The notes under the pieces: generated by a model
Databases searched by the model: none
Told to the model about the DNA's origin: nothing
The model's input: the letters and a program-made list of their open reading frames with translations, nothing else
Assembly: GCA_011772865.1 (NCBI GenBank)
Contig: WVYQ01000017.1
Span: forward strand, 11,720 to 75,719
DNA from: Woeseiaceae bacterium
GTDB lineage: Bacteria; Pseudomonadota; Gammaproteobacteria; Steroidobacterales; Woeseiaceae
Length of the DNA stretch: 64,000 bases
Reading direction: 5' to 3'
Program-made: the position numbers and the translations under genes
In this document: positions 55,845-64,000 of the stretch, piece after piece
Layout: each line of letters starts with the position of its first letter
Position numbering within the stretch: position 1 is the first letter of the stretch

Positions 55845-55870
55845 GTTCAATTGTTTGACAGGAGACTCTG

Positions 55871-56077
55871 ATGTCGAAAGTTACAGGGACCGTGAAATGG
55901 TTCAACGATGCGAAGGGCTTTGGCTTTATCGAACAGGAAGACGGACCGGATGTGTTCGTGCACTTTAGCGCCATTGTTGCCGAGGGCTTCAAGACGTTGG
56001 CCGAAGGCCAGAAGGTAGAGTTCAAGGTTACCGACGGCCAGAAAGGTCCGCAGGCCGAGGAAGTCGTCCCGGTCTGA
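55871..56077 (+). CDS. Cold-shock domain protein (CspA family)
   Basis: A 68-residue OB-fold nucleic-acid-binding protein. RNP-1 is KGFGFIEQ and RNP-2 is VFVHFSAI, in [15 protein letters not shown]. It melts RNA secondary structure as an RNA chaperone. It has a long leader, an ACAGGAGACT ribosome-binding site and a strong terminator after it. Whether it is cold-induced or constitutive cannot be told. Confidence 0.97.
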   Translation: MSKVTGTVKWFNDAKGFGFIEQEDGPDVFVHFSAIVAEGFKTLAEGQKVEFKVTDGQKGPQAEEVVPV

Positions 56078-56100
56078 CTCGGCGAAAATCGAACCGAAAA

Positions 56101-56132
56101 GGGGCGCGCCCGACAGGGTGTGCCCTTTTTTT
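56101..56132 (+). terminator. Rho-independent terminator after csp
   Basis: A 10-bp stem with two G-T pairs (GGGCGCGCCC against GGGTGTGCCC) closes a 4-base loop and is followed by seven T. Confidence 0.8.
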
Positions 56133-56166
56133 GTATGATGCTTTCGCAGACAAGCAGAAAAGCACA

Positions 56167-56850
56167 ATGACCACGAAATTTCGCCCGATCCTATATTTTT
56201 CTTTGATCATGCTGTACACGCCGGCAGCCTTGGCTCAGCAGGGCGTGGGTGCGGCCCGGCAAGAACCCCTGGAAATGGGATTTTTTGTCACGAGTGTTGG
56301 CGTTGGCGACGGCGGTAATCTCGGCGGGCTCGAAGGCGCCGACGCGCACTGCCAGGCGCTCGCCGACAAGGCAGGCGCCGGTCATCGCATCTGGAGGGCT
56401 TATCTCAGCGCGCAGGCAACCGATAATACGCCCGCGGTCAATGCGCGCGATCGCATCGGTGCGGGGCCCTGGGCCAACGCAAAGGGTGTCGTCATGGCGG
56501 CGAATCTTGACGACCTGCATTACAACAATGCGAACCTGCACTACGAGAACGCTCTCGATGAGAACGGCAATACCGTAAACTCTGGCGCGAACGGCGACTC
56601 TCCGAACCGTCACGACATTCTCACGGGAACGTTGCTCAATGGCGCCGCGCCACCGGCTGGCGACGACATGACCTGCGGCAACTGGACCAGCAACGACGAA
56701 GGCCGGGCAATCGTCGGACACCATGACAGGTACCGGCGCAGTACGCCCGGCAGCCCGTGGAACCAGGCTCACCCGTCACGCGGCTGCAGCCAGGAAGCGT
56801 TGCGGGGATCGGGCGGCGACGGCTTGTTGTATTGTTTCGCGGAAAAGTAG
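56167..56850 (+). CDS. Exported lectin-like protein
   Basis: A 227-residue protein with a signal peptide (residues 1-24, ...PAALAQQ). The mature part contains FFVTSVGVGDGGNLGGLEGADAHCQALADKAG, RIWRAYLSA, AANLDDLHYN, DILTGTLLNG, CGNWTS and GGDGLLYCFAEK. The pattern of Cys, Trp and Gly resembles bacterial secreted C-type-lectin-like/endostatin-like domains (annotated simply as lectin). No catalytic motif is seen. It follows the csp terminator and has its own start; an upstream in-frame ATG at 56131 overlaps the terminator and is unlikely. Confidence 0.7.
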   Translation: MTTKFRPILYFSLIMLYTPAALAQQGVGAARQEPLEMGFFVTSVGVGDGGNLGGLEGADAHCQALADKAGAGHRIWRAYLSAQATDNTPAVNARDRIGAGPWANAKGVVMAANLDDLHYNNANLHYENALDENGNTVNSGANGDSPNRHDILTGTLLNGAAPPAGDDMTCGNWTSNDEGRAIVGHHDRYRRSTPGSPWNQAHPSRGCSQEALRGSGGDGLLYCFAEK

Positions 56851-56911
56851 CAGACAGGTTCTCGTCGACTACACTTAATTGTCTACGCCAAAAAAAGACC
56901 AGGGGAAATTT

Positions 56912-57664
56912 ATGATCAAGCTCAAGTACGGCAGCCTGTTGCTGCTAAGCGCCACGTTGTTATTGCCCGCATATTCTGCCGCCCAGGATGAGGAGGGGCC
57001 GAGTCATTTCAGTGTCAGGACTTTTGACATCAGGCCGGGACAAGGCGACGAGTTCAGGGAGCTGATGGGCCAGCTGGTCCAGGCTGGCGATGCGGCAGGC
57101 TGGCAGGCTCGGGCCAATTACCAGGAAGTCCGCGGGCAGCTCGGTACCTATTACAGCGTGACGGGCATCGAGAACTTCGCTTCATTCGACGAGGAGTTCA
57201 CGGCGCCAATGGACGAAGACGCCTGGCAAGAGTGGCTCGCCGCGATGTGGAAGACAGGCCGCTCTACATCGTTGGTGGTCTACCGGATCTACCCGGAGCT
57301 GACTATCTCGGCCCCGGAGGATGCCGGACCTCCCGATCTGATCCAGTTGCGCTTTACGCGGGTCTACCCGGGCAAGAATCGCGCCTTTGCTGACTGGGTT
57401 GGCAACAAGCTGAAGCCGGCGCTGGAAAAAGGCGGCGTACAAAGCTTCAACTTCAGCCGTGCGGTTCTCGGCGCCGACACCAATCTCTGGATTTCGGGCA
57501 TGCGAATCGACAACTGGGCCGCGTATGACGAGCCTGGCCCGCTTGCCCATCTGAGCGACGAAGAGAGTGCCGCCCTGTTCGAGGGGTGGGACGAGATCGT
57601 CCAATCGACGGATGTCCGGGTTATCCGGTACTTGCCGGATATCAGCACGCCGCCGGAAGAATAA
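56912..57664 (+). CDS. Exported protein with duplicated dimeric alpha/beta-barrel domains
   Basis: A 250-residue protein with a signal peptide (MIKLKYGSLLLLSATLLLPAYSA split as in the sequence, cleavage near residue 24). The mature part consists of two similar ~100-residue halves: residues 33-110 (FSVRTFDIRPGQGDEFRELMG ... YYSVTGIENFASFDEE) and 143-220 (LIQLRFTRVYPGKNRAFADWV ... LWISGMRIDNWAAYDE), in parts. The fold suggests an ABM/EthD-like ferredoxin barrel made by internal duplication. No metal site is assigned. An AGGGGAA site precedes ATG 56912. Confidence 0.75.
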   Translation: MIKLKYGSLLLLSATLLLPAYSAAQDEEGPSHFSVRTFDIRPGQGDEFRELMGQLVQAGDAAGWQARANYQEVRGQLGTYYSVTGIENFASFDEEFTAPMDEDAWQEWLAAMWKTGRSTSLVVYRIYPELTISAPEDAGPPDLIQLRFTRVYPGKNRAFADWVGNKLKPALEKGGVQSFNFSRAVLGADTNLWISGMRIDNWAAYDEPGPLAHLSDEESAALFEGWDEIVQSTDVRVIRYLPDISTPPEE

Positions 57665-57678
57665 GCTGCCTCAAGACG

Positions 57679-58095
57679 CTAACAGGCGCTCATCTTGTCG
57701 GTGAGCGCCTTTAGCCTTCCAAGGTAATACTCACGCTGTTCCGGCGTATAGCTGTTCTGAATCTCGAGGTCGATCGCGTCGATCGCGTCGCGGTATTGCT
57801 GCTTGCACGCCTCAACCGCGGCACTGTGCCGCTGCTCTTCCTGTTGTGCGGCCACGATTTCCTCAACGCTCTGATTGCGGCCAACGACAGGACGGCGCTG
57901 CCGCGTCGGGACCGGTGCGGCCTCTTCCCTGGTTTCGGCCTCGACGGCTTTTTCCTGCTCCACGACTTCGGGCTCCGGACATGGCGTCTGCTGGAAGACG
58001 ATGCCCTGCTCGGGGTCCTCGCACCGGTACACCTCCTGGGCAGTAACCGCCGACCACAATCCGGTTGCAATAACTCCGTATAGAAACATGCGCAT
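57679..58095 (-). CDS. DUF4124-type exported protein
   Basis: A 138-residue protein with a signal peptide (1-19, ...AVTA) and a short DUF4124-like motif EVYRCEDPEQGIVFQQTPCP (two Cys likely disulfide-bonded). A charged, Glu/Arg-rich linker follows, then a helical C-terminus ending in Cys. The function of the family is unknown; such proteins are periplasmic. The stop is 14 bases from that of the previous, convergent gene. Confidence 0.75.
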   Translation of the reverse strand: MRMFLYGVIATGLWSAVTAQEVYRCEDPEQGIVFQQTPCPEPEVVEQEKAVEAETREEAAPVPTRQRRPVVGRNQSVEEIVAAQQEEQRHSAAVEACKQQYRDAIDAIDLEIQNSYTPEQREYYLGRLKALTDKMSAC

Positions 58096-58164
58096 AACAG
58101 TGAAACCCTACAGTGCTTCACGCCCTCAGGCTAGAATCCAGTTATCACTTTGGAGATCCTGCAT

Positions 58165-59748
58165 ATGAGTAATGGTATCCCCCCCTTTGCGACGGTCGAT
58201 CCGTTTAACGGAATGACCGGCAGCGCGCCCGCGACGGCGCAAAACCTCGTTGGCGGCGAGTGGGTTTCCTGCGACAAAACCCTGACCGTCCCGGATCCGC
58301 TGAATGGCGAGCCCTTCATCGAGATGCCCGATACCGAGGACATCGCGCCTTTTGTCGCCGGCCTGAGAAGCTGCCCGAAGACGGGCCTGCACAATCCGCT
58401 CAAGAACGTCGAGCGCTATGTCGAGCTTGGCCAGGTTAGCGCGAAGGCCGCCGAGCTGCTGGGCCAGGAAGACGTGGCCGATTTTTTCATCCGCCTGATC
58501 CAGCGCGTGATGCCGAAGAGCTGGAACCAGTGCAAGGCCGAACTGACGGTCACCCGTGCTTTCCTGCAAAACTTCGCCGGCGATGGCGTGCGTTTTCTTG
58601 CGCGCGGTTTCTCGAATCCCGGTGATCGCACTGGTCAGCAATCGAATGGATACCGCTGGCCTTACGGCCCGGTCGTCATCGTAGCGCCGTTCAACTTCCC
58701 GCTCGAAATTCCGGCCCTGCAGCTCATGGGCGCCTTGTTCATGGGCAACCGGCCGCTCGTAAAATCGGCAACGACGGTCGACATCGTTATCGAACAATTC
58801 CTGCGGCTGCTGATTCATTGTGGTCTCAGCCCGAAAGACGTGGACTTCATCCACTGCGGTGGCCGCACGATGGGCCGGCTCATCGAGGAAGCCAGGGACA
58901 CGATTCGCCTGGTGCAATTCACGGGGTCCAGCCAGGTTGCCGAGGCAACCTCCGTAGCCGTCAACGGCTGCGTGCGCATTGAAGACGCCGGTTTCGACTG
59001 GAAGGTCATTGGCCCCGATTTCGATGCGGACTGGGTCGACTATCTCGCCTGGCAATCTGACGAAGACGCCTACAATGCGGCCGGCCAGAAGTGTTCGGCC
59101 CAGAGCATCCTGTTTGTCCACGACAACTGGGCAGATGCGCTACTTCCGAAACTCGGGCCGCTCGCGGCCCGGCGTAGCCTGGACAACCTGTCGATCGGCC
59201 CGGTCCTGACCTGGTCCAATGACGACATCCAGGCGCATGTCGATGCCTGCCTGGCGGTACCCGGCGCCGAACTCATGTTTGGTGGCAGGCAACTCGAGGG
59301 CCACAGCATTCCGGATCGCTATGGCGCCTACGAGGCCACGGCGGTCAAGGTTCCGTTCGACGCACTCAAGGGCGAGCATTTCGATCTCCTGACGACCGAA
59401 CTGTTCGGGCCTTTCCAGGTCGTCACGACCTGGGGGGATGGTGATCTCGACGACTTGCTCGGCATGCTCGAGCGCATGTCACAGCACTTGACGGCCGCCG
59501 TTGTCAGCGCCGATCCGGTGTTCCTGCAACAGGTCCTCGGCGCGACCGTGAATGGCACCACTTATGCCGGCATGCGGGCGCGTACGACCGGTGCGCCGCA
59601 GAATCACTGGTTCGGCCCGGCCGGTGATCCACGCGGCGCGGGCATCGGAACACCCGAGGCCATCAAGGTGACGTGGAGCTGCCACCGGGAGGTCATCGTG
59701 GATCAGGCAGAATTACCGGGTGGCTGGCAGACGCCGGCGTCGATCTGA
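58165..59748 (+). CDS. ALDH12-type 1-pyrroline-5-carboxylate dehydrogenase-like aldehyde dehydrogenase
   Basis: A 527-residue aldehyde dehydrogenase. Catalytic Cys is in AAGQKCSAQS and the phosphate loop is FTGSSQVAE. From memory the sequence is much closer to plant mitochondrial P5C dehydrogenase (ALDH12A1) than to bacterial PutA or RocA. Shared blocks include FATVD near the start, LNGEPFI, GYRWPYGPVVIV, FNFPLEIPALQLMGAL, TTGAPQNHWFGPAGDPRGAG and the C-terminal SCHREVI. It would oxidise glutamate semialdehyde/P5C to glutamate in proline or ornithine breakdown. No proline dehydrogenase is adjacent. ATG 58165 has a GGAG-type site. Confidence 0.85.
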   Translation: MSNGIPPFATVDPFNGMTGSAPATAQNLVGGEWVSCDKTLTVPDPLNGEPFIEMPDTEDIAPFVAGLRSCPKTGLHNPLKNVERYVELGQVSAKAAELLGQEDVADFFIRLIQRVMPKSWNQCKAELTVTRAFLQNFAGDGVRFLARGFSNPGDRTGQQSNGYRWPYGPVVIVAPFNFPLEIPALQLMGALFMGNRPLVKSATTVDIVIEQFLRLLIHCGLSPKDVDFIHCGGRTMGRLIEEARDTIRLVQFTGSSQVAEATSVAVNGCVRIEDAGFDWKVIGPDFDADWVDYLAWQSDEDAYNAAGQKCSAQSILFVHDNWADALLPKLGPLAARRSLDNLSIGPVLTWSNDDIQAHVDACLAVPGAELMFGGRQLEGHSIPDRYGAYEATAVKVPFDALKGEHFDLLTTELFGPFQVVTTWGDGDLDDLLGMLERMSQHLTAAVVSADPVFLQQVLGATVNGTTYAGMRARTTGAPQNHWFGPAGDPRGAGIGTPEAIKVTWSCHREVIVDQAELPGGWQTPASI

Positions 59749-59861
59749 GCGCCGCGACAAAAGGGCTGGTGACACGATCAGGCTGAGGCCTCTGGCGCTC
59801 GTTTATCTGGCTTGCGGCATTAACGCCGCATGTGCAGCGAGCTCGGCACTGCCGGCAGTAG

Positions 59862-60836
59862 CTACGCGATTGATATCACGATCGCACCGAGCCGGGTCTC
59901 GTCTTCGACCCGGTGATGCGCTTCGGCGGCCTGCTCCATTGGCATGACCTCATCGACAATCGAGCGAACGCTGCCGCTTTCGATCATCTCCTTGAGGGCC
60001 AGCAACTCCTCGCGAGTCTCGCGCGCGAACGCAAAGCTCGCCTTTTTGTTTGAGACCTTCGATGCCCAGAGGCAGCGCAACATCACCGACAGGCGGGGAT
60101 TACCAGTGAGATAACGCCCGTGCTCCTTCAATACGCGCATACAGGCGCCAAAGGAACTCGTGGGCACCATGTCGAAAACGACGTCATATCGCTGGCCGGC
60201 ATCGGCAAAGCTCTGCTTCGTGTAGTCAACGAAATTGTCGGCGCCCATTCGGCGGACGAGTGACTCCTTGAGCGATTTGTCGACAGCGGTCACCTCCGCA
60301 CCCATCGCCTTCGCGATCTGCACCGCGTGCAGCCCTATGCTGCCACCTGCACCGTTGATCAGCACCGACTCGCCCGGCTTGATGTCTGCCAGGCGCATAA
60401 AGTGCAGCGCATTGAGTCCGCCCAGCGGCACGGCGGCGGCCTCGGCGAAGCTCATATCGGCCGGCTTGGGCACGATCGTGTTGGTCTCCGACACCGCGAC
60501 ATACTCGCCGTAGGCCCCCATACGCAGCCCCGCCGCACCGAACACTTCATCGCCGACAGAAAAGCGCGAGACGTCCGCGCCCAGCCCGGCGACTTCGCCA
60601 GCAAAATAGATCCCCAGGATCTTGCGGCGGGGCCTGGTCAGACCCATGGCCAGGCGCATTGGCAGCCAGAACCAGTTCACGGCGAACCTGAACGAGCGCA
60701 TCTCGCAGTCGGCCTTCGTCGCCTCGGCCGCGCGCACCCTGACAAGAACCTCGTGATCACCGGGCTCCGGCCTTTGCACATCCGAAATGCGCAGCACCTC
60801 GGGTGGCCCGTAACGCTCGTAGGTAATGGCTTTCAT
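59862..60836 (-). CDS. NAD(P)-dependent MDR alcohol dehydrogenase-like reductase
   Basis: A 324-residue zinc-free medium-chain reductase. It has a GroES-like domain (MKAITYERYGPPEVLRI, GDHEVLVRVRAAEATKADCEMR) and a Rossmann domain with VLINGAGGSIGLHAVQIAKAMGAEVTAVD (in parts). It is most like reductases annotated as NAD(P)-dependent alcohol dehydrogenase/quinone reductase. It is a second MDR enzyme in the window, unrelated in position to the first. The 113-base gap before its 3' end (to the ALDH gene) holds nothing I can assign. Confidence 0.88.
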   Translation of the reverse strand: MKAITYERYGPPEVLRISDVQRPEPGDHEVLVRVRAAEATKADCEMRSFRFAVNWFWLPMRLAMGLTRPRRKILGIYFAGEVAGLGADVSRFSVGDEVFGAAGLRMGAYGEYVAVSETNTIVPKPADMSFAEAAAVPLGGLNALHFMRLADIKPGESVLINGAGGSIGLHAVQIAKAMGAEVTAVDKSLKESLVRRMGADNFVDYTKQSFADAGQRYDVVFDMVPTSSFGACMRVLKEHGRYLTGNPRLSVMLRCLWASKVSNKKASFAFARETREELLALKEMIESGSVRSIVDEVMPMEQAAEAHHRVEDETRLGAIVISIA

Positions 60837-60854
60837 CAGACCGGGTGGCCGACG

Positions 60855-61298
60855 CTATGAGGCGCCGGGCCGGCTTTTTTGCATCAATGCGTCACCGAAT
60901 TCGCCAGCAACCGCAATTCTCACCGGCGGCTCTGCGTAAAGGTCGAACCGGTACCCGCCGCCGCGATTGCCGGCGGGACGAACATGCGTGCCGGGAATCC
61001 TCAGGGTCCGGGTGAGATCCGGGCCCTCTGCTCCCTTCAATCTTAGCCACAGCCCGAATTCGTCGATCGTCGCATCAAAAGACACGGCAGGGCCCAGCGG
61101 TTTTACCCCTCCGCGCAAGCCGCCGAACAGGATTTGCTGGTCGGTAAACTCGACCCGCGGCGGTCGATCCTGCGTCCCGTAGCTCTCGACCAGCTGGTTC
61201 CATTTTGCAAACGGGTTCGCAGGCTCGAACATGACTGCCGCGACAGCAACGCCGATCAGCACGACAAAGACGATTATGGTCGGCCCGAGGTATTCCAT
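60855..61298 (-). CDS. Membrane-anchored hypothetical protein
   Basis: A 147-residue protein with one N-terminal membrane helix (about residues 6-25, IIVFVVLIGVAVAAVMF) and a beta-rich periplasmic or cytoplasmic domain (VEFTDQQILFGGLRGGVKPLG, IDEFGLWLRLKGAEG, TRTLRIPGTHV, YRFDLYAEPPVRIAV). No family is recognised. It is 12 bases downstream of glmS and may be co-transcribed with it. Confidence 0.68.
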   Translation of the reverse strand: MEYLGPTIIVFVVLIGVAVAAVMFEPANPFAKWNQLVESYGTQDRPPRVEFTDQQILFGGLRGGVKPLGPAVSFDATIDEFGLWLRLKGAEGPDLTRTLRIPGTHVRPAGNRGGGYRFDLYAEPPVRIAVAGEFGDALMQKSRPGAS

Positions 61299-61310
61299 TT
61301 TGTGGCGTAG

Positions 61311-63143
61311 TTACTCGACCGTTACGGACTTGGCCAGGTTGCGCGGCTGATCCACATCGGTGCCCAGTAGCACCGCGACGTGATAGGCGAGCAGCTGGAG
61401 CGGCACCGTGTAGACTATCGGTGCGATAAGGCGATCGGCATGTGGCATTTGCATAACGATCATGCCGTCTTCGCTTTCTATGCCTGTTTCAGCGTCGGCA
61501 AACACATACAATTGCCCGCCGCGTGCACGCACGACCTGCATGTTCGACTTGAGCTTTTCCAGCAATTCGTTGTTCGGTGCCACGACGACGACCGGCATCT
61601 CGTCGTCTATCAGGGCGAGAGGTCCGTGTTTGAGCTCACCTGCCGCATAGGCCTCGGCGTGGATGTATGAGATTTCCTTGAGTTTCAGCGCTCCCTCCAT
61701 CGCGATCGGCCACATCGGTCCCCGGCCCAGGAAAAGCGCGTGCTGTTTGTCGGCAAAGTCCTCGGCCAGCTCCTTGAGCTGATCACTCATCTTGAGCGCG
61801 AGGTCCGACGCCGCAGCTGCATGCGTGAGATTGGCGACGAACTCCTTTTCCCGCTCGGCGCTGAGGCCGCGATGCCTGGCCATCATCAGCGTCACGATGA
61901 GAATTGACAGCAGCTGCGTCGTGAACGCCTTGGTGCTCGCAACACCGATCTCCGGGCCGGCCTGGGTCATCATGACGAGGTCCGACTCGCGCACCATCGA
62001 GCTGTGCGGGCTGTTGCAGATCGTCAGCGAACCCATGTATCCGAGACCCTTGGCAAGGCGCAGCGCCTCGAGCGTGTCGGCCGTTTCGCCCGACTGCGAC
62101 AGCGTGACGAACAAGGTCTTCGGCGGCACGACGGCGTGCCGGTAACGATATTCGCTCGCAATCTCAACCTGTGTCGGGACTCCGGCAATCGCTTCTACCC
62201 AGTACTTGCCGACGCAGCCGGCGTGATAGCTCGTGCCGCAGGCCACGATGTGAATGTTTTCGACCTGGCTCAGCATCTCGGCCGCCTGCGGCCCGAGCGA
62301 TTCCGGCAAAACGCGCTGATTGGACACCCGCCCATAGAGCGTGTCGGCGAGCGCGCTTGGCTGATCGTAGATTTCCTTCAGCATGAAATGGGCGTACGGC
62401 GCCTTTTCTGCTGACGCGCTGTCCCACTCCGTCTCATGCACCTCTCGTTCGACGGCTTTGCCATCGCTGTCGACCACCCGAACGCTGTCACGCCGAATCT
62501 CGGCCAGGTCGCCCTGCTCGAGGTAAATGAACCGCTTGGTCACTGGCAGCAGCGCCGGCACACCGCTCGCGACGAAGTTTTCACCGTCGCCAAGGCCAAT
62601 CACGAGCGGGCTCGCCACTCGCGTCACGACGACGCGGTCCGGGTCTTCGGCATCGACGACCAGCAGCGCGTACGCGCCCTCGAAACGCTTGACCGCCTCG
62701 CCCACGGCCTCGACGAGGTCCATGCCCTGCTTTACGAAATCATGAACGAGGTGTGCGGCGACCTCGGTGTCGGTCTCCGAACTAAACACGTAACCCTTCT
62801 CCAGCATCTCGTCCTTGATCGGCTGGAAGTTTTCGATGATGCCGTTGTGGATGACCGCAACCCGGCCGCCCGAGACGTGCGGATGCGCATTCGCTTCGGT
62901 GACGCCGCCGTGCGTCGCCCAGCGCGTATGAGCAACGCCAATGTTGCCGTGTAGCGGGTTCGCTGCGATCTTCTCTTCGAGTTCGGCAACCTTGCCGACG
63001 GTGCGGCTCAGCGCGAGCTGGTTTTTTTCATCGATAACGGCAACGCCCGCCGAGTCGTAGCCACGATATTCGAGGCGCTTCAGGCCGTCGACCAGGATAT
63101 CGACAACATTTCGTTCGGCAACCGCGCCGACAATTCCGCACAT
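61311..63143 (-). CDS. glmS: Glutamine-fructose-6-phosphate aminotransferase
   Basis: A 610-residue enzyme that makes glucosamine-6-phosphate, the entry step to UDP-GlcNAc for peptidoglycan and LPS. It has an N-terminal Ntn glutaminase domain with Cys2 in MCGIVGAV and THNG-type region [12 protein letters not shown]. Two SIS domains follow ([37 protein letters not shown]). The C-terminus ends in [12 protein letters not shown]. coli GlmS is 609. It follows glmU by 4 bases; no glmS ribozyme or long leader can fit in that gap. Confidence 0.97.
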   Translation of the reverse strand: MCGIVGAVAERNVVDILVDGLKRLEYRGYDSAGVAVIDEKNQLALSRTVGKVAELEEKIAANPLHGNIGVAHTRWATHGGVTEANAHPHVSGGRVAVIHNGIIENFQPIKDEMLEKGYVFSSETDTEVAAHLVHDFVKQGMDLVEAVGEAVKRFEGAYALLVVDAEDPDRVVVTRVASPLVIGLGDGENFVASGVPALLPVTKRFIYLEQGDLAEIRRDSVRVVDSDGKAVEREVHETEWDSASAEKAPYAHFMLKEIYDQPSALADTLYGRVSNQRVLPESLGPQAAEMLSQVENIHIVACGTSYHAGCVGKYWVEAIAGVPTQVEIASEYRYRHAVVPPKTLFVTLSQSGETADTLEALRLAKGLGYMGSLTICNSPHSSMVRESDLVMMTQAGPEIGVASTKAFTTQLLSILIVTLMMARHRGLSAEREKEFVANLTHAAAASDLALKMSDQLKELAEDFADKQHALFLGRGPMWPIAMEGALKLKEISYIHAEAYAAGELKHGPLALIDDEMPVVVVAPNNELLEKLKSNMQVVRARGGQLYVFADAETGIESEDGMIVMQMPHADRLIAPIVYTVPLQLLAYHVAVLLGTDVDQPRNLAKSVTVE

Positions 63144-63147
63144 AAAA

Positions 63148-64000
63148 CTACTTTTCCTTCTTCACGGGTTTACTCCACCCTTTAATCGTGACCTGCTTCG
63201 AGCGGCCAATCGTCAGCTCGCCTGCGGGCGCCGATTTCGTAATCGTAGAACCCGCGCCGATCGTCGCGCCGGCGCCAACCTCGACCGGGGCCACCAGCTC
63301 GACGCCCGAACCGATAAACACGTTGTCGCCGATCGTCGTCTTGTGCTTGTTGGCGCCATCGTAATTACAGGTGATCGTGCCCGCGCCGACGTTGACGCCC
63401 GTCCCGATTTCGCTATCGCCGATGTAGGTCAGGTGGTTGACTTTGCTACCGTCAGCGATCGTGCTTTTCTTGACCTCAACGAAGTTACCGATCTTGACGT
63501 TGTCTGCAAGCTCGGCGCCGGGGCGCAGCCGTGCGAAGGGCCCGATCTCGCAACCTTGACCGGTTGTGGCTCCCTCGATATGGCAATTCGAATGCACGAT
63601 CGTGGCGGGGCCCAGGCGGCTGTCGCGGACCAGGTTGTTGGACTCGATCTTCGTACCGTCACCGAGGTAGACCTCGCCCTCGAAAACAGCATTGACGTCG
63701 ATAAAGACATCCGTGCCACACTCGAGCTTGCCGCGTATGTCGACGCGCGCCGGGTCGGCAAAGCCGACGCCCGCAGCCATCAGCTCGTCTACGAGCCGCG
63801 CCTGCAATGCCCGCTCGGCCTCGGCAAGTTGTTTCTTGTCGTTAATACCCATGACCTCCGTCCAGTTGTCGGCCTTGATGCCCCTGACGCGCACGCCATC
63901 CGTTACGGCCATGGCCACGACGTCAGTTAAATAATACTCGCCCTGCACATTGTCGTTGCCGAGATTATCGAGCCAGGCGCGCAGGCGCGAAGCCGGGCAC
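63148..64000 (-). CDS. glmU: Bifunctional UDP-GlcNAc pyrophosphorylase/GlcN-1-P acetyltransferase (partial)
   Basis: The C-terminal ~284 residues of GlmU; the 5' part (uridylyltransferase domain) lies beyond the right edge. The visible part includes the end of the pyrophosphorylase domain ([26 protein letters not shown]) and the left-handed beta-helix acetyltransferase: [50 protein letters not shown] (catalytic region) and the [13 protein letters not shown] coils. It finishes the UDP-GlcNAc pathway begun by glmS, with which it forms an operon. Confidence 0.96.
   Translation of the reverse strand, partial: CPASRLRAWLDNLGNDNVQGEYYLTDVVAMAVTDGVRVRGIKADNWTEVMGINDKKQLAEAERALQARLVDELMAAGVGFADPARVDIRGKLECGTDVFIDVNAVFEGEVYLGDGTKIESNNLVRDSRLGPATIVHSNCHIEGATTGQGCEIGPFARLRPGAELADNVKIGNFVEVKKSTIADGSKVNHLTYIGDSEIGTGVNVGAGTITCNYDGANKHKTTIGDNVFIGSGVELVAPVEVGAGATIGAGSTITKSAPAGELTIGRSKQVTIKGWSKPVKKEK

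Noticed and set aside
63144-63147. glmS ribozyme or riboswitch upstream of glmS
   Set aside because: Only four bases separate glmU and glmS, so there is no room for one.

Overview
The window is a 64 kb piece of a GC-rich gammaproteobacterial chromosome. It is almost entirely protein-coding, with one tRNA gene and no intergenic gap over 300 bases (the longest is about 235 bases, upstream of the LysM gene). The gene content is Gram-negative housekeeping: def-fmt-rsmB, dprA-smg-topA-tsaC-hemF, priA-argS, hemB-aroE, glmU-glmS and an E. coli-type pntAB. Several blocks point to a free-living aerobe near the Xanthomonadales/Chromatiales-like gammaproteobacteria (Woeseia-type marine lineages are one possibility): an ECF sigma - DUF3619-like - DUF3106 cluster, NtrY/NtrX beside DUF4390 and rsmB, and an Asp-type HemB. 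The taxonomic placement is inference. No insertion sequence, prophage, integron or CRISPR array was seen.

Layout. 1-4.6 kb: tail of a BBE-type FAD oxidase, a MATE exporter with a palindrome over its start, a FadI-like thiolase and hemH. 4.6-8.6 kb: two-domain VOC protein, an N-terminally shortened fructosamine-kinase-like gene coupled to a 5'-3' exonuclease, an HNH nuclease and a secreted alpha/beta hydrolase. 8.6-13.3 kb: pntBA, then the sigma/DUF3619/DUF3106 cluster. 13.5-19.2 kb: priA, argS, a SPOR protein and a CapA-like lipoprotein. 19.2-26.1 kb (minus): def, fmt, rsmB, DUF4390, ntrY, ntrX, with a strongly degenerate NtrX ATPase. 26.4-34.7 kb (plus): LysM protein, dprA, smg, topA, tsaC, hemF, a TonB-domain protein and an AhpD-like protein. 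34.7-38.3 kb: a 1055-residue secreted subtilase and a small membrane protein.

38.3-40.6 kb holds the most unusual unit. An ECF sigma factor, a DUF3379-type anti-sigma factor and a Cys-rich HvfA-family metallophore (RiPP) precursor are arranged like an operon closed by a terminator, with no HvfB (DUF692) or HvfC (DUF2063) maturation genes anywhere in the window. 40.8-48.6 kb: hemB, aroE, gorA, prlC, xthA, an HD phosphohydrolase and a membrane protein. 48.7-53.6 kb: a compact operon of SDR, MDR, BCCT transporter and carboxylesterase, followed by tRNA-Val(CAC). 53.6-64 kb: MOSC, GNAT, a TolB-like lipoprotein, a cold-shock gene, three secreted proteins, a plant-like ALDH12/P5C dehydrogenase, an MDR reductase, an anchored hypothetical protein, glmS and the 3' part of glmU.

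Themes across the window are haem synthesis (hemH, hemF, hemB), thiol/NADPH redox (pntAB, gorA), cell envelope (glmUS, SPOR, LysM, CapA-like), translation/RNA modification (argS, def, fmt, rsmB, tsaC) and DNA maintenance (priA, topA, dprA, tag, xthA, exonuclease). Tail-to-tail 3' overlaps and 1-4 base start/stop couplings are common, so transcripts are tightly packed. Functions are read from recognisable motifs and remembered family sequences; no database search was possible.
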